From Cytospora piceicola (taxonomy: Eukaryota > Ascomycota > Sordariomycetes > Diaporthales > Cytosporaceae), in assembly GCA_023375675.1 (NCBI GenBank), contig JALQBC010000010.1, positions 806,001 through 870,000 of the forward strand: a stretch of 64,000 nucleotides of DNA. The letters run 5' to 3'. The position numbers were made by a program, and so were the translations under genes. The notes under the pieces were generated by a model, which was not told the origin of the DNA, made no database searches, and saw only the letters and a list, made by a program, of their open reading frames with translations. Shown in pieces: positions 1 through 12,630 of this stretch. Each line of letters begins with the position of its first letter. Within the stretch, counting starts at the first letter, position 1.

Positions 1-1
1 C

Positions 2-853
2 TGTCTCGGTCCGGCAGAGGCTGAGAATGCCAGAAAACGCGAGGCCGTTGGTGGAAACCCAATCCGTCAAATTGCCTCGATCGCAAGGCCCTATATTGCA
101 CGCCCTGTCGACAGTCCTTTAGAACAAACCTGTGCTCTCGGCTGGAATAGGACACGATTACCCGGCTCACTCGACTTCGGATGGAACCAGGGGGTTATAG
201 ACCCCTTTCCAGTCCTTGGTGAGACCTACCCAGGACGGCTGGCGATCTGGCATGGAGGCAATATGCCGGGGGCGACTGCCGCTATATGCCTCCTCCCAGA
301 AAGCAAAACAGCTGTGGTCGTCCTGCAAAACTCGCTCGGCCTCTGCGACGTGGCAGACTGGATCTGCCAGGCCGCTGTTGACACCGTCTTTACGGGCAAC
401 CCAGCGCAAGACTACACTGCTCTTGCAGCGGAAATCGTCGACGTGGGCACCAGGCGGATGGAAGAGGTTGAGGATAAGCTGCAAAGAGAACGGATACGTG
501 GAAGTGAACCACGAGACTTGAGATCCTATACGGGCAGATACTTCAACCTCATTGAGAAGTGGTTTATTTACATACTGGTCAATGAAGAAGGCCAGCTTTG
601 CTTGGAGTTCTTGGGTCTGGAGGACGAGAGGTATCAACTTCGCCACTATCACAACGATACCTTCGTGTGGAACCTGCCCTACGACGAAATCGTGGAAAGG
701 GGTCAATATATTCGAACGGCAGAGTACTACAAATTTGAATTTATACCAGATGAGTCCGGTGGTATCACGAAGCTTCTCTGGCGACATGATTGGTCTGTCC
801 CCGAGGGCGAGTTCTTACGCAAGCTGAACAGGACAGATACAGAAAGGCAATGA
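2..853 (+). CDS. Serine beta-lactamase-like protein, C-terminal part (5' end outside window)
   Basis: The frame is open from base 2 to the TGA at 851-853, so the visible piece is the last 283 residues of a gene that starts left of the window. Around residues 80-90 is the motif IWHGGNMPGATAA, the His-x-Gly third active-site motif of class C beta-lactamase and DD-peptidase-like serine hydrolases, followed by a hydrophobic strand ending in VVVLQNS. The last 100 or so residues (from RSYTGRYF) resemble the beta-rich C-terminal domain that follows the catalytic domain in many fungal members. The Ser-x-x-Lys nucleophile motif would lie upstream and cannot be seen, so activity is not shown. Fungal members include esterases, transacylases and detoxifying hydrolases; the substrate here is unknown. 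An earlier ATG at 263 is internal to the frame and is not taken as the start. Confidence 0.7.
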   Translation, partial: CLGPAEAENARKREAVGGNPIRQIASIARPYIARPVDSPLEQTCALGWNRTRLPGSLDFGWNQGVIDPFPVLGETYPGRLAIWHGGNMPGATAAICLLPESKTAVVVLQNSLGLCDVADWICQAAVDTVFTGNPAQDYTALAAEIVDVGTRRMEEVEDKLQRERIRGSEPRDLRSYTGRYFNLIEKWFIYILVNEEGQLCLEFLGLEDERYQLRHYHNDTFVWNLPYDEIVERGQYIRTAEYYKFEFIPDESGGITKLLWRHDWSVPEGEFLRKLNRTDTERQ

Positions 854-1411
854 ACACACCATTGTGATGGATTGGATTTCCTCTATCGAAAGCCAACCCT
901 AGTCGATCGCTTCTCACGCGCCAGTTTCTACAGGTGACTCGAATTATATCAGAGCTGAGTGTCGAGATACGCCCTGAATCGTAGGGCGCCGTGAAGGGTC
1001 GTAGACCATTGTCGACCGTATCGGGGAACATGTTACTCCTCTGGAAGTACTTGCCCTGAGAATCTCTGCAACTATACTTCAGACTATTTATCGCTACATT
1101 GTAGCATCATTCCCCGGTTCTGATCATCAGCTATCAGTTTTCACTATCAAAGCTCGTGGATCCTGAACTAACACAAGACCACAGTATACGCCTTCTCACG
1201 TAAGGAGGAAGGGTGACGAAGACAGCATGCAACCACGGCCAAGAGTGACCCATCAATATTCGTATCATGATCACTGTGAAGATCAAATATCCGAGAATGG
1301 GGGAAGAGGCTTGTCATTTGAATATCTAACAACATATATTCAGTCGCTCTGATCCTTGGAACCTAGCCTCTGGAAACGGTAAATCCACCTGGGCTACAAG
1401 ATGTAACCCCA

Positions 1412-1449
1412 AGTCAGCAAGCTCAGCAAGCTCAGCAAGCTCAGCAAGA
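1412..1449. repeat. Short tandem repeat, 9-bp unit
   Basis: About four head-to-tail copies of the unit GCTCAGCAA are visible. They lie in non-coding DNA between the beta-lactamase-like gene and the SF3a2 gene. No function is implied. Confidence 0.9.
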
Positions 1450-1583
1450 ATCAGGGGGTGGTGATGCAGAAATACAAGAGGGGATAGATTAGAAGAATGA
1501 TGAAGAAAACGAAACAGTCAAAGTGATGATAATCCCTTATTTCAGGATCATACTGCTTGTTGATCGAATACCAACCCTGGGAA

Positions 1584-1603
1584 CTACTTACTTAAGTAAG
1601 TAG
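1584..1603. promoter_or_regulatory. Perfect 20-bp palindrome upstream of the SF3a2 gene
   Basis: The sequence CTACTTACTTAAGTAAGTAG equals its own reverse complement. It lies about 380 nt before the SF3a2 start codon and contains TACTTAAGTA, a variant of the TACCTAGGTA palindrome found between many genes of this window. A role as a binding site is inference only. Confidence 0.4.
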
Positions 1604-1982
1604 TAAAGTAGATTACTAGGATGTGTTTCCACATGCTACTATCTATCTATATGCATGGCTGAGAACGGGACATAAAGACCCCTGTTTATGTCTCCATATT
1701 ATTTTGTTGCCTGCCGGGATGGAAACATCACGTTCAACGCCAAGCTCGTACCGAACCGCTCAAGTCAAGCAGGCAAAGCAACCACCAACTCTTCTCGAAG
1801 CAACACCAACCCAATTCCCACCGACCACCACCTCCCCGTATCTCACAACAAACAACCCGACATCACCCCCGGCCCACCCCGAAAAGAAAAGAACCCCACA
1901 CACAATCCAACCACCCGGGCAGCCACCCAACAGCCCCAATCACCACAACCCTCCCCCCCCCCCAAGAAAAACACCAAAAACC

Positions 1983-2732
1983 ATGGACTACCAGAACCGC
2001 GCGGGCTCCAAGTTCGGCGGCGGCGGCGTGGCCTCGCAGAGCGCGAGCAACGCGGACCGCCGCGAGCGCCTGCGCAAGCTCGCCCTCGAGACCATCGACC
2101 TGGACAAGGACCCGTACTTCTTCAAGAACCACGTGGGCAGCTTCGAGTGCCGCCTCTGCCTGACGGTCCACCAGAACGACGGCTCCTACCTCGCCCACAC
2201 CCAGGGCAAGAAGCACCAGACCAACCTGGCCCGCCGCGCCGCCAAGGAGCAGAAGGAGGGCCGCGCCCAGGTCGACCCCCAGACGGGCCTGCCCGTCGGC
2301 GTCGTCGGCGCCGGCTTCTCCGCCCTCGGGCTGGGCGGCGCCGGCGGCGGCCCAAGAAAGAACGTCATCAAGATCGGCCGCCCCGGCTACAAGATCACAA
2401 AGGTGCGCGACCCCGTCACCCGCCAGCAGGGCCTGCTCTTCCAGCTGCAGTACCCCGACGTCGCCCGGGACGTCACCCCCAAGTGGCAGATCATGAGCGC
2501 CTTCTCCCAGCGCGTCGAGGACCCCGACAAGGCCTTCCAGTACCTGCTCGTCGCCGCCGAGCCCTACGAGACGTGCGGCTTCAAGATCCCCGCCCGGGAG
2601 CTGGACAAGAGGGACGACAAGCAGTTCGAGTTCTGGGACCCCGACGCCGGCGAGTACTGGGTCCAGATCATGTTCATGACGGAGAGGGAGGAGAGGTTCA
2701 ACATGGCGCCGGGCCTGGGCGGGCGGCGGTGA
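1983..2732 (+). CDS. Splicing factor 3a subunit 2 (SF3a66/Prp11 homologue)
   Basis: Intronless CDS of 249 residues. The N-terminus MDYQNRAGSKFGGGG is typical of SF3a66/Prp11, and a U1/matrin-type C2H2 zinc finger follows (Cys56, Cys59, His72, His78; FECRLC ... HTQGKKH). The C-terminal half (GRPGYKITK, QLQYPDVARDV, RWQ-like KWQIMSAFSQRVE, EPYETCGFKIP) matches the conserved core. SF3a2 is a U2 snRNP component needed for branch-site recognition and pre-spliceosome assembly in the nucleus. The start at 1983 was preferred to the upstream ATG-like codon at 1623 because homologues begin at MDYQNR and the extension is low complexity. The protein lacks the proline-rich repeats of the animal protein, as in other fungi. 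Codons are strongly G/C-ending. It is convergent with the cot-1 kinase gene. Confidence 0.95.
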   Translation: MDYQNRAGSKFGGGGVASQSASNADRRERLRKLALETIDLDKDPYFFKNHVGSFECRLCLTVHQNDGSYLAHTQGKKHQTNLARRAAKEQKEGRAQVDPQTGLPVGVVGAGFSALGLGGAGGGPRKNVIKIGRPGYKITKVRDPVTRQQGLLFQLQYPDVARDVTPKWQIMSAFSQRVEDPDKAFQYLLVAAEPYETCGFKIPARELDKRDDKQFEFWDPDAGEYWVQIMFMTEREERFNMAPGLGGRR

Positions 2733-3720
2733 GGAAAAAGAGGCGGCTCTGGTTATGCAGCTGCTTGAAAAGCCAACATGGGCTTGGATGATGAAGATCT
2801 TGAACCTGCCAGGAGAGATGCGCCCTACTCAATAACGCGAAGGCGTTGGCGGGAGACGGCGCCCCGACAGTGGAATCGAAGCCGCTGCGGGAAAGAGAAG
2901 GCAAAGCATATCGTGGAAACGGCAGCCAGTGTAAGGGGATGTTGACACCGTAATGGCATGCAATAGTCTCGCTGACATAGTATCAGGGCCCTTCCCAGTG
3001 TCTGCGGGCTCTAGCAAAAGCTCTGATCTCAGAATGCTACATGCAGGACGAGCAGTCAGTCGTAATTTGGGTTGGGGGAAATGACAGCATGCATATAGAT
3101 AGGTCAAAGGCGCAGAGGATTTCCTTTCCAGCCGAGGACGGCACATCAACAAACTCAATATATACCCTTTTATGCAAATTCTTTGATTGTGCAGCAGATG
3201 CAAATCACATCTATCAACATATACTGGTGTCTAGCATAACCTCTCTGGGCCTTTTAACATGCATCATCTCACCCAACAACACCTCGCCTTGGGTAACTGT
3301 CTCCCTTGAAATACTTATAATGATGATGCTCATGGCTTTGTCCTCATCTTGCTCACTCCTACGCTCCCATTTGGAACCCCTCCGAGTACATACATGCTTT
3401 GATACGCTCTCTCACACAAAGATAGACCCAAACAACCGCCTTGATGCTCAATACTCGCGAAACTCTCAGCACTATTCCTCAACATGCTTCTCTCCTCGCG
3501 TAAATGCTGGAAGGGGCAGGATAAAAATCCAGGTGATGAATCCACACGCATTTGAAATCAAGATAAAAACAGAACAGAATGCACAAGGTTATGTCGCTCC
3601 TATACGTTTGTATTGTCTCTCAGGAAAGCAGAACCCAAGACTGACGCCCAACCCGGGGGTTTGGACGTGATGATTCGTAGTGGGCCATCCAAGCTCGATG
3701 CCTCGTTGTCCGTGCAGCGA
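2733..3720. other. Intergenic region between convergent SF3a2 and cot-1 genes
   Basis: About 1 kb holding the 3' ends of two convergent transcripts. Open frames are present on both strands but none shows a recognisable domain or codon bias like the neighbours. I see no gene here. Confidence 0.6.
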
Positions 3721-5932
<2,212 letters not shown>

Positions 5933-6852
5933 TGTTACTTTGAGTTGATCCGGCCGGAGGAACTCCAGGTTTGACTTGGTCGCGTGTGTAAGGGATTCCG
6001 GAAAAAGGGAGGGTCTTTCCACTTCGAGGTTGGAGGGGCTGAAGGGGAAAGGGGGCACGCAGACCAGACCAGTCGGGGGTGCTTTGAGGCGTCAGAGCGT
6101 TGGGGGGCACTGGTGGATCGATGCCGTGAACGCTAGCAAATGCCTGTCTGGAACGTGGATTGACCTGGAATTGAGAGTGGATCTTCACGGAGACACAGTG
6201 GGCGGACAGCGGTGAGGCGAGCCAGTGCTTGCTGCTGCTGGCTGCTGGCTGCTGGTTGCTGACTGCACTATGCCACGATGCCACGATGCCCAACAACGGA
6301 GGGCAAAGTTGAGTTCTCGTCGTCACAGAGTCGGTAGGTAGCCTTGGGTTGCTTTCTTCGGTCTCAAACTGTATGGGTGTGTGTGCGGGCGGGCAGAAGA
6401 ATGGTGCCAACGTAAGAGGGTTTCCAGGCCAGGGCAGGAATGGAATGGGGAAGGTTGTTTTAGATGTTGTCAAGGTCCCAAGGACTCGGAGAAAACCTTG
6501 GTCGTCGATTTAGCTTCAAGTACCCTTCAATTTGCTGCTGTTGTAGGAGAATTACCTACCTGGCACCTTGCACCTTGCACCTTGATTCCCCTCTCCATAC
6601 TTGCAGGTGTATGCAACCCCCTGACAAGGGCAGTTTTAGGGGTATAGTACCTGAATATCTAGGTGGGGGTAGCCTCCCAGCCAAAACTGTTAGCGTGTCA
6701 CAGGTCCAAACAGGTGGGCATCCAGGCATCTAGAAGCTTTTCCTGCTGTGTAGGTAGCAACGGATACTCCCCTAATGGCGGGGTTACACACTGTTCCAAG
6801 GCCGGGACTAAACAAGGGTTTTGACTTTTGTTCACCATTCAGGATATACTGT

Positions 6853-6882
6853 AGGTATATATATGATACATATACATATATC

Positions 6883-6924
<42 letters not shown>

Positions 6925-6941
6925 ATAAATAAATAAATAAA
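6853..6941. repeat. AT-rich microsatellite: TATA-rich tract, (AT)n and (AAAT)n
   Basis: An irregular TATA/CATA stretch is followed by an uninterrupted AT run of about 28 bp (6889-6916) and then about five copies of AAAT. It lies between the cot-1 and TIM54 promoters. The open frames crossing it are translations of the repeat. Confidence 0.9.
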
Positions 6942-7439
6942 CATGAAGATATATACAACCAATGGTATGGCTTACAGCTTTAGCTTGCACAGGTCCCATC
7001 AGGGTCCACGTACTAGCATCATGATATGGCAACAATACAAGTAAACGGCTCATACATCAGAGAGAAGAAATATGCCTATTGCTAGTCGCATGTAACCCGA
7101 GTCTCAAGGTAGATAGATACTGGTTAGTACCAGGGCCTCTCGACAGCGCTTCTATCTCCCTGTCCTGTCACAGGAACAACCACCTACAGTTAGCAACACC
7201 CTCAGTCTGTAAGGGGGCCGGAAAGGTTAGTAAACAACATGCTATAGCAAACAGAGACGCTGTCCAACATGTCAATCACAAGGGATGGATGTCCCTGTCC
7301 GCATCCGACGGGATGGAACGAGGAGCTCTTAGCGGCCGATTTTGAGACCGATCTCGCTTAAAGACCAATCTCTTATCTCTTATCGATCGAGAACACCACC
7401 CTGATTTTTTCGACCATCAGAGAGCTTCGGGAACAAAAA

Positions 7440-7456
7440 TACCTACTGAGTAGGTA
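7440..7456. promoter_or_regulatory. Inverted repeat TACCTACT-G-AGTAGGTA before TIM54
   Basis: Two 8-bp arms flank a single G and are perfectly complementary. The site lies roughly 110 nt upstream of the TIM54 start codon and belongs to the same TACC/GGTA palindrome family that recurs in other promoters of the window. Function is unproven. Confidence 0.35.
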
Positions 7457-7563
7457 TAGTCAGTCCTAGGAACCATCCATCACTTTCCTGGTTCAAGGCC
7501 ATACTTCGATACCCCTTCGACCCCAGACACCACAGGAGTGCCCACTCCAGTTATACAGCCAAC

Positions 7564-9045
7564 ATGGCTGAACCAACCCCCCCAGCTGCACCAGCGGCTG
7601 CACCAGCAGCCCCGGCACCCGCCCCAGCAACTGCAACAGCAACAGCAACAGCACCAGCAACAGCAACAGCATCAGCACCAGCGGCGGCCAAACCAGCACC
7701 ACCACCACCAGCACAGCAGAACCCAGCCCTCCGGATGATGGGCCTCCCCGCCCTGCCCCGCAAGCTCCCCTCGCGCAACTGGATGATCTTCTGGACCCTC
7801 TCCACCACCCTCACGGCGGCCATCATCTACGACCGCCGGGAGAAGCGCCGCGCCACCGCCCGCTGGGCCCACGCCGTCGAGCACCTCGCGAGGCGGCCCC
7901 TGCCCAACCCGAGCGCCATGCCCCGCAAGCTGACCATATACCTCGAGGCCCCGCCCGGCGACGGCCTCCGCGCCGCCCAGGACCACTACGCCGAGTACGT
8001 CAAGCCCGTGCTGGCCGCCAGCGGGCTGGACTGGGACTTCGTGCAGGGGCGCCAGCAGGGCGACGTCCGGGCCGCGGTCGCGGAGAGGGTGCGGAGGCGG
8101 AGGAGGGCCCAGGGGGAGGACGGGCCCGCCGCCGGCGGCGCCGACTTCTTCGCCGCCCCCGAGGCGCAGCTGCCCACCGAGGAGGACAGGATGGAGGCGT
8201 TCCGCCGGCTGCACGGCATCCCCGAGTATGACGGCGTGCGCGGCGACGTCGTGGTCGGCCGGCACGCCTGGAAGGAGTACGTCCGCGGCCTGCACGAGGG
8301 CTGGCTCGGCCCGCTCAGGGCGCCGGCGCACGCGCTGCCCGACCCCCCGGAGCCCAAGACCGCGGAGGAGGAGGAGGCCGGGAGCAAGCCCAGGAGGCCG
8401 CCGCAGATCAAGCCGTACAACTCCCCCGAGGACTACGCGGCCGCGCACCTCCCCGCGCTCGCCCCCTCCGAGCTGGCGCCCTCGGCGCCCATCCCCTTCC
8501 CCCACATCCTGGGCTTCCTCAACACGCCCAAGCGCTTCTACCGGTTCCTGACCAGGAGGCATCTCGCCGACGACATCGGACGGGAGGTCGCCGCGGCGTG
8601 TCTGTGCACCTACCGTGGGTATCAGGAGGAGTCGGACGCCGACGCGAGCCCCGACCTGCACTGGGAGCAGCAGAAGGCCTTGGTACACGAGGAGCAAAAC
8701 TGGGTGAAGAGCGTCTGGAAGGATGATGAAGAGAACAAGAAGAAGGAGGATGTTGACGCCAGTCCCGCCGCAGTCGGAAGTGAGGCTGTCGATGGATCAA
8801 AGCCGACCCCCACAAAGAAGGAGAAGATATGGCCAAGGCCCGTCGTCATGGACCCAAGAATGGCCATGAGGATGAGACGCTTCGAGCTGCAGCCTGAAGA
8901 TGAGCAACGGGTAAAGGAGATCGTCGTTCCCGAAGAGGAGGTTGAGGGGTTCATGAAGGGCTCCCTGAGAAGCCTGTTCAGATGGACCGCAAAGCAGTTC
9001 CAGAAGGAGGAGAGGAAGGTCCCAACCAGCTGGGATGATGAGTGA
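7564..9045 (+). CDS. TIM54: Mitochondrial inner membrane translocase subunit TIM54
   Basis: Intronless CDS of 493 residues. After a low-complexity Ala/Pro/Thr leader (about residues 1-58), the conserved block PALPRKLPSRNWMIFW leads into a single membrane helix (about 72-91) and a basic stop-transfer patch (YDRREKRRATARW). The next conserved block, MPRKLTIYLEAPPGDGL ... YVKPVLAASGLDWDF, is diagnostic for Tim54. Towards the C-terminus are GFLNTPKRFYRFLTRRHLADDIGR and FMKGSLRSLFRWT. Tim54 sits in the inner membrane with a large intermembrane-space domain and supports the TIM22 complex that inserts carrier proteins; in yeast it also helps assemble the i-AAA protease. Codons to about 8620 are almost all G/C-ending, and the last 420 nt are much less biased. 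The Ala/Thr leader is encoded by CAACAG/ACAGCA-like triplet repeats likely to vary in length. Confidence 0.93.
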   Translation: MAEPTPPAAPAAAPAAPAPAPATATATATAPATATASAPAAAKPAPPPPAQQNPALRMMGLPALPRKLPSRNWMIFWTLSTTLTAAIIYDRREKRRATARWAHAVEHLARRPLPNPSAMPRKLTIYLEAPPGDGLRAAQDHYAEYVKPVLAASGLDWDFVQGRQQGDVRAAVAERVRRRRRAQGEDGPAAGGADFFAAPEAQLPTEEDRMEAFRRLHGIPEYDGVRGDVVVGRHAWKEYVRGLHEGWLGPLRAPAHALPDPPEPKTAEEEEAGSKPRRPPQIKPYNSPEDYAAAHLPALAPSELAPSAPIPFPHILGFLNTPKRFYRFLTRRHLADDIGREVAAACLCTYRGYQEESDADASPDLHWEQQKALVHEEQNWVKSVWKDDEENKKKEDVDASPAAVGSEAVDGSKPTPTKKEKIWPRPVVMDPRMAMRMRRFELQPEDEQRVKEIVVPEEEVEGFMKGSLRSLFRWTAKQFQKEERKVPTSWDDE

Positions 9046-9674
9046 ATTTGCTCAAGACTGCTATGCTCCGTGGCCTTCGAAACCAGCTATGGGCGTCACG
9101 TCCAACCGGCTCAATACCCAGCACTGGGCTTATTGTTAGCTGAGGAAAGATGAGAGAAATGAGTGGGAAAAGCATTGTGTATAATAATTAACATTGTTCG
9201 GGAGTGCCCGCATTATTTGGCGTTATAGATGGTCTGGGGGTGGATCTGATTCCCATTTTGGTCCAGATATCGCACAAGGATAGAAGCATCTGGATCTTGA
9301 TGACTCCCCTTCAAATATAAGCAAGACGTTGGTTTTGTCATTTTCATCATGTCTGTCCTGTCTGGTATAGCATTGGCCCGTAATGTCTGTGCAGCACCTT
9401 CAAGACCAGTGAAAGCGGAACTGAACATTGCATGTCGATGAGGTCAGCTCATAGAAAGTCGCCCATCTTGAGGACACCCAGGCTCCCATCCCAGTCAACA
9501 CCACCAGGCTGCTCTTAGCTAGTATCTGAGTAACGCCGTAAGTTTTCCTAATCAAGTCTGGGCCTCGTGGTCTTCGTCGCTAGTATACAACGTCGACCTT
9601 TGTGCCCATTCTTCAAGACGGACGTGTGGCCATGGACCAACGGCGTTTCTCTCTGACCCCGATTCTATCCCGTC
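9046..9674. other. Intergenic region between convergent TIM54 and PIP30-like genes
   Basis: About 630 nt carrying two 3' ends. I found no open frame with recognisable content. Confidence 0.6.
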
Positions 9675-10532
9675 TCAATCGCTGTCGTCATCCGATCCGT
9701 AATCGACCAAACCTGCCTTTGGTTTCGCAGGAGGCGGAGCAGTAGCGGCTGCTGCAGCGGTAGAGGCCGTTTTGGCATCTCGACCAGCAGCAGTCTTCGC
9801 GGCCTTCGTATCCGCCACACCGGTCGTCTCCGTCGTCGTGGCCCCCCCGGCTCCGGCCTCCTTGCCTTCCTCGTCTTTCCCCCTCCCACCGTCAGCGTTA
9901 CCACTCCCCCTCCTCTTCAGCAGCCCCTTGATGACACCATCCCCGTGGTCATCCTTCCTGCGCTTCCTCTTCCTCCCAACGCTCCACTCCCCGCCCCCGC
10001 CCCCAGAGGCCGCCAGGACACCACCCTCACCCTCACCCCCACCACCACCACCCTCCTCGTCCCCCACCCCGCCCACCCTCTGCCTCTCCCGGAACCCCCT
10101 GAGCCCCTCCTCCGTCTCCCTCCTCAGCCTCTCCTCCTCCCCCCGCCGCCTGCTCCGCACCTCCTCCAGGAACTCGACCTCGTCCTCGTCCAGCGCCCGG
10201 AACTGGTTCTTGATCTTGCTCGCCTCCTCGAACGCCGCCTGCTTCGCCGCCTTGTTCGCCTGCAGCACGTCAAACAGCGACCGGCTCTCGGGCCCGCCCC
10301 CGGTCGTCTGCGACGCCGCCGCCGCCTCCCTCGCCTTCTGGCGCTGCAGGCGCTCCGCTTCGAGCTGTGCTTGCACTTCCGCCCACTGCTCTGATTTCTT
10401 GTTGTTGTTGGTGGTGGTGGTGGTGGTGGTGGCGGTGGTATCCTTGTTGCTGGCTGATGACGGGGTTTCCACGGGGACGGCGTCACCCGTTTTGGTGTCG
10501 ATGGCACCGCTTGAGACGAAGCGGGACGACAT
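9675..10532 (-). CDS. FAM192A/PIP30 (NIP30)-like nuclear protein
   Basis: Single-exon CDS of 285 residues. The start MSSRFVSSGAID at 10532 was chosen because family members begin with this S-R-F-V motif; the frame extends upstream without conservation. The conserved N-terminal NIP30 domain follows: EQWAEVQAQLEAERLQRQ, then SLFDVLQANKAAKQAAFEEA and KNQFRALDEDEVEFLEEV (about residues 45-135), then a Arg/Glu-rich coiled-coil segment. The rest is Gly-, Ala- and Lys-rich and disordered, with a bipartite-like basic stretch (GRKRKRRKDD), and ends in the acidic tail DYGSDDDSD. In animals PIP30 binds the PA28-gamma proteasome activator. Fungi generally lack that partner, so the role here is unknown. 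A Thr/Asn repeat (residues about 32-44) is encoded by CCA/ACC triplets. Confidence 0.85.
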   Translation of the reverse strand: MSSRFVSSGAIDTKTGDAVPVETPSSASNKDTTATTTTTTTNNNKKSEQWAEVQAQLEAERLQRQKAREAAAASQTTGGGPESRSLFDVLQANKAAKQAAFEEASKIKNQFRALDEDEVEFLEEVRSRRRGEEERLRRETEEGLRGFRERQRVGGVGDEEGGGGGGEGEGGVLAASGGGGGEWSVGRKRKRRKDDHGDGVIKGLLKRRGSGNADGGRGKDEEGKEAGAGGATTTETTGVADTKAAKTAAGRDAKTASTAAAAATAPPPAKPKAGLVDYGSDDDSD

Positions 10533-12630
10533 GATGAAAGGTTCTGGGCCGCTGCCTTGATGGCGCTGAAGATGCGACTCGCTGCAACGCTGAATTGGGG
10601 AGCTCACGGAGAAATGGATTTGGGGATTACTGTCTGGTACGGTACTTTGAGATTACCTACCTACTTAGTATCTAGTAGTGGCCCTGGGGGCAGGTGAGTG
10701 AAGAACAAAGTGGGGCGTGTTCGAGCATCTTCATTGGCCACCTGAGCAGATACATCTCACACCACCGGCTATGAGCATCTGTTGCTGAAGTTTGAACAGG
10801 GCGGGCGTTGAAACATCTCATAGCCACCTTTTACCGTCACACATCACACTGTAAAAACCCGGGAACTTCAAATTGTTTTGCTTATAGGCTTTTTGTTTTC
10901 GATATTGATTGTTGTCATATCTATTGTTTTTTTGTTGTTTTTTTGCGTCCAGGGAAGCCCTGGTATATGTTATGAATACCAGAGTACTGATTTTCCTGCA
11001 CGTCAAGCCGGTGAAGCCCGACGTTTCTGAACTCCCAGTTGACGGCAAACATGCTGGTATGTAGGCACTCCTTTTGCGGAGAACCTTTGTATGCTTCCTC
11101 CTAAAGCTCCCTGGAATCGGCCTTTCCGACCGCTGAATAAAATAATGGCCATTCTTTTGGTGCCTCAGTAACCCCTTTTGTTTTCATCCCTTCTTGAAAC
11201 CTTGAAACCGTCTGAGAACACTTCTTCGTCGCGTCATGAGCGTGGAGTTTGTGAAGAATTTTCCACCTCTGCCAGTAGGGAAAAAAATGCAGAAGCATTA
11301 AGCGAGAAGAGAAAAGCATCAAAAAAAGAAACACTGCCGACCTTAGACCCCTTTCTATGAATGCCAACCAAGGCAGATCCTCTAACACATGCGTGCCATG
11401 CAGCGTGAGACTGGGGGAGCATGGCAGGAATAAGATGCAAGAATCAAAAGAGAAAGCCAGCGAAAAGAGGATCCCTCGAGTAGCTTTTAGTCCTTGCAGC
11501 TATCCAAAGCTCGAACCATAACCGGACATCGTTTTGCCAGCCCGGCTCTCGAATCCCCTTGGCCAAAACGAAGCTTGAATCGAAAGACTTATGTCAGATG
11601 CAATACAGGTCAAGCGAAAATGCCTTCGGTTTCGGGAAACAGTACGAAACAAAGAGCATGAAAATAACGGTTGCACCCTCCGCAATTCTCGGTCCAGCAA
11701 CCATCACAACTAACTGCGACAACCACGCAATCAACAACTTTTGGATAACGCAGTGACTTTCCGCGTGCTAGAACCAATGCATGCCATGCAGACAGCGAAG
11801 CCTGAAATGGAATCGCGGATGTGTTTGTCATATCAGACGGAGCAAATAATCGAGATTGAATATGACCGCCGGGAGACTTTTTTCTGGGGGACCGTCATTG
11901 GTTGACGAATCGAGGTGAGGTAGACAAAGGGCGGATAGGCATGGATGGGGCATTGTCGTCGTCCATAACTTGATCTGTCACAACACTTCTTCGCCTGTCT
12001 TGTCCAATAGACGTCGACCACTCGAGCACACGTCCAGTAAGATCCAAATTCTGCAGTCACCATGTCTCCATTTTTTTCTCCTAAGCACAATTCAAATGTG
12101 CCTCCTAATCCTTTGATCGACATGACCAACATGGCGATCTATGTGGACACCGCCAAAGACCGCCTGGTATTAAGTCCTAGAAACGCCCCTGAATAAGATG
12201 ACCAACCGAACCGTATACCGTGAAAACAAAGTAATAAAAAAAGCAAATAAAGTCATTAAACGAGTCCTCAGCATACCCATCAAGGTGGCCGCGCAGGCAT
12301 GTCCAGGGACGAGGGGAAGGATGTAGCATCATCCACAGCCACTGTAGAGCACATCGCCGAGAATAGCATGCGACTCATGAGCCAGAGGTGTAAAAAGCCG
12401 TGGCGCGATTCGCCAGCCCTCGTGGATTGCCTTCGGAGGTAGGTTGCTGGGACTCGAAGGGGGTATCTGAATGCAAATGTATCGTTGTTTTTTTTCTGAA
12501 ATCCGTGACCATCCGCAATGCAAAAAGCATAACTCCGTCCATGTTTCCTTGCCGGGTGAGTCGAAGCCGGCACCAAATATTTTTGCCTTCCACGTAGGTA
12601 CCACCGTGACCATGTCCGGGAGTGTTCGTT
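10533..12630. other. Intergenic region upstream of the PIP30-like gene and downstream of the cyclin gene
   Basis: About 2.1 kb. Near the PIP30-like start is a TACCTACCTACTTAGTA-type element (about 10655-10672). The rest probably includes the cyclin 3' untranslated region. Several 60-100 codon open frames occur on both strands, but none has a conserved motif. No gene is supported. Confidence 0.5.

Larger units (their letters stand above)
854..1982. other. Intergenic region upstream of the SF3a2 gene
   Basis: No protein gene is supported here. The stretch holds a short tandem repeat at 1412-1449 and a perfect 20-bp palindrome at 1584-1603. The last 200 bases before the ATG at 1983 are C- and A-rich and free of G runs, as expected for a fungal 5' leader. 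The frame of the next gene is open further upstream, to 1623, but that part reads as low-complexity Pro/Thr/Asn sequence and is taken as untranslated. Confidence 0.6.
5933..7563. other. Divergent intergenic region between cot-1 and TIM54
   Basis: This is the shared upstream region of two divergent genes. It holds an AT-rich microsatellite (6853-6941) and a TACCTACT-G-AGTAGGTA inverted repeat at 7440-7456, about 110 nt before the TIM54 start. The overlapping open frames have no recognisable content. No gene is supported. Confidence 0.6.

Noticed and set aside
1623..1982. N-terminal extension of SF3a2 by 120 residues
   Set aside because: The extension is low complexity and homologues start at MDYQNR; the region looks like a 5' leader.
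1688..2791. 367-codon plus-strand frame overlapping SF3a2
   Set aside because: It is a +2 shadow of the SF3a2 gene and translates to Arg/Pro-rich low complexity.
6690..6962. 90-codon Tyr/Ile-rich frame
   Set aside because: It is a translation of the AT microsatellite.
7672..8697. 341-codon minus-strand open frame
   Set aside because: It is antisense to TIM54, with a repetitive Gly/Leu/Arg-rich translation and no domain.
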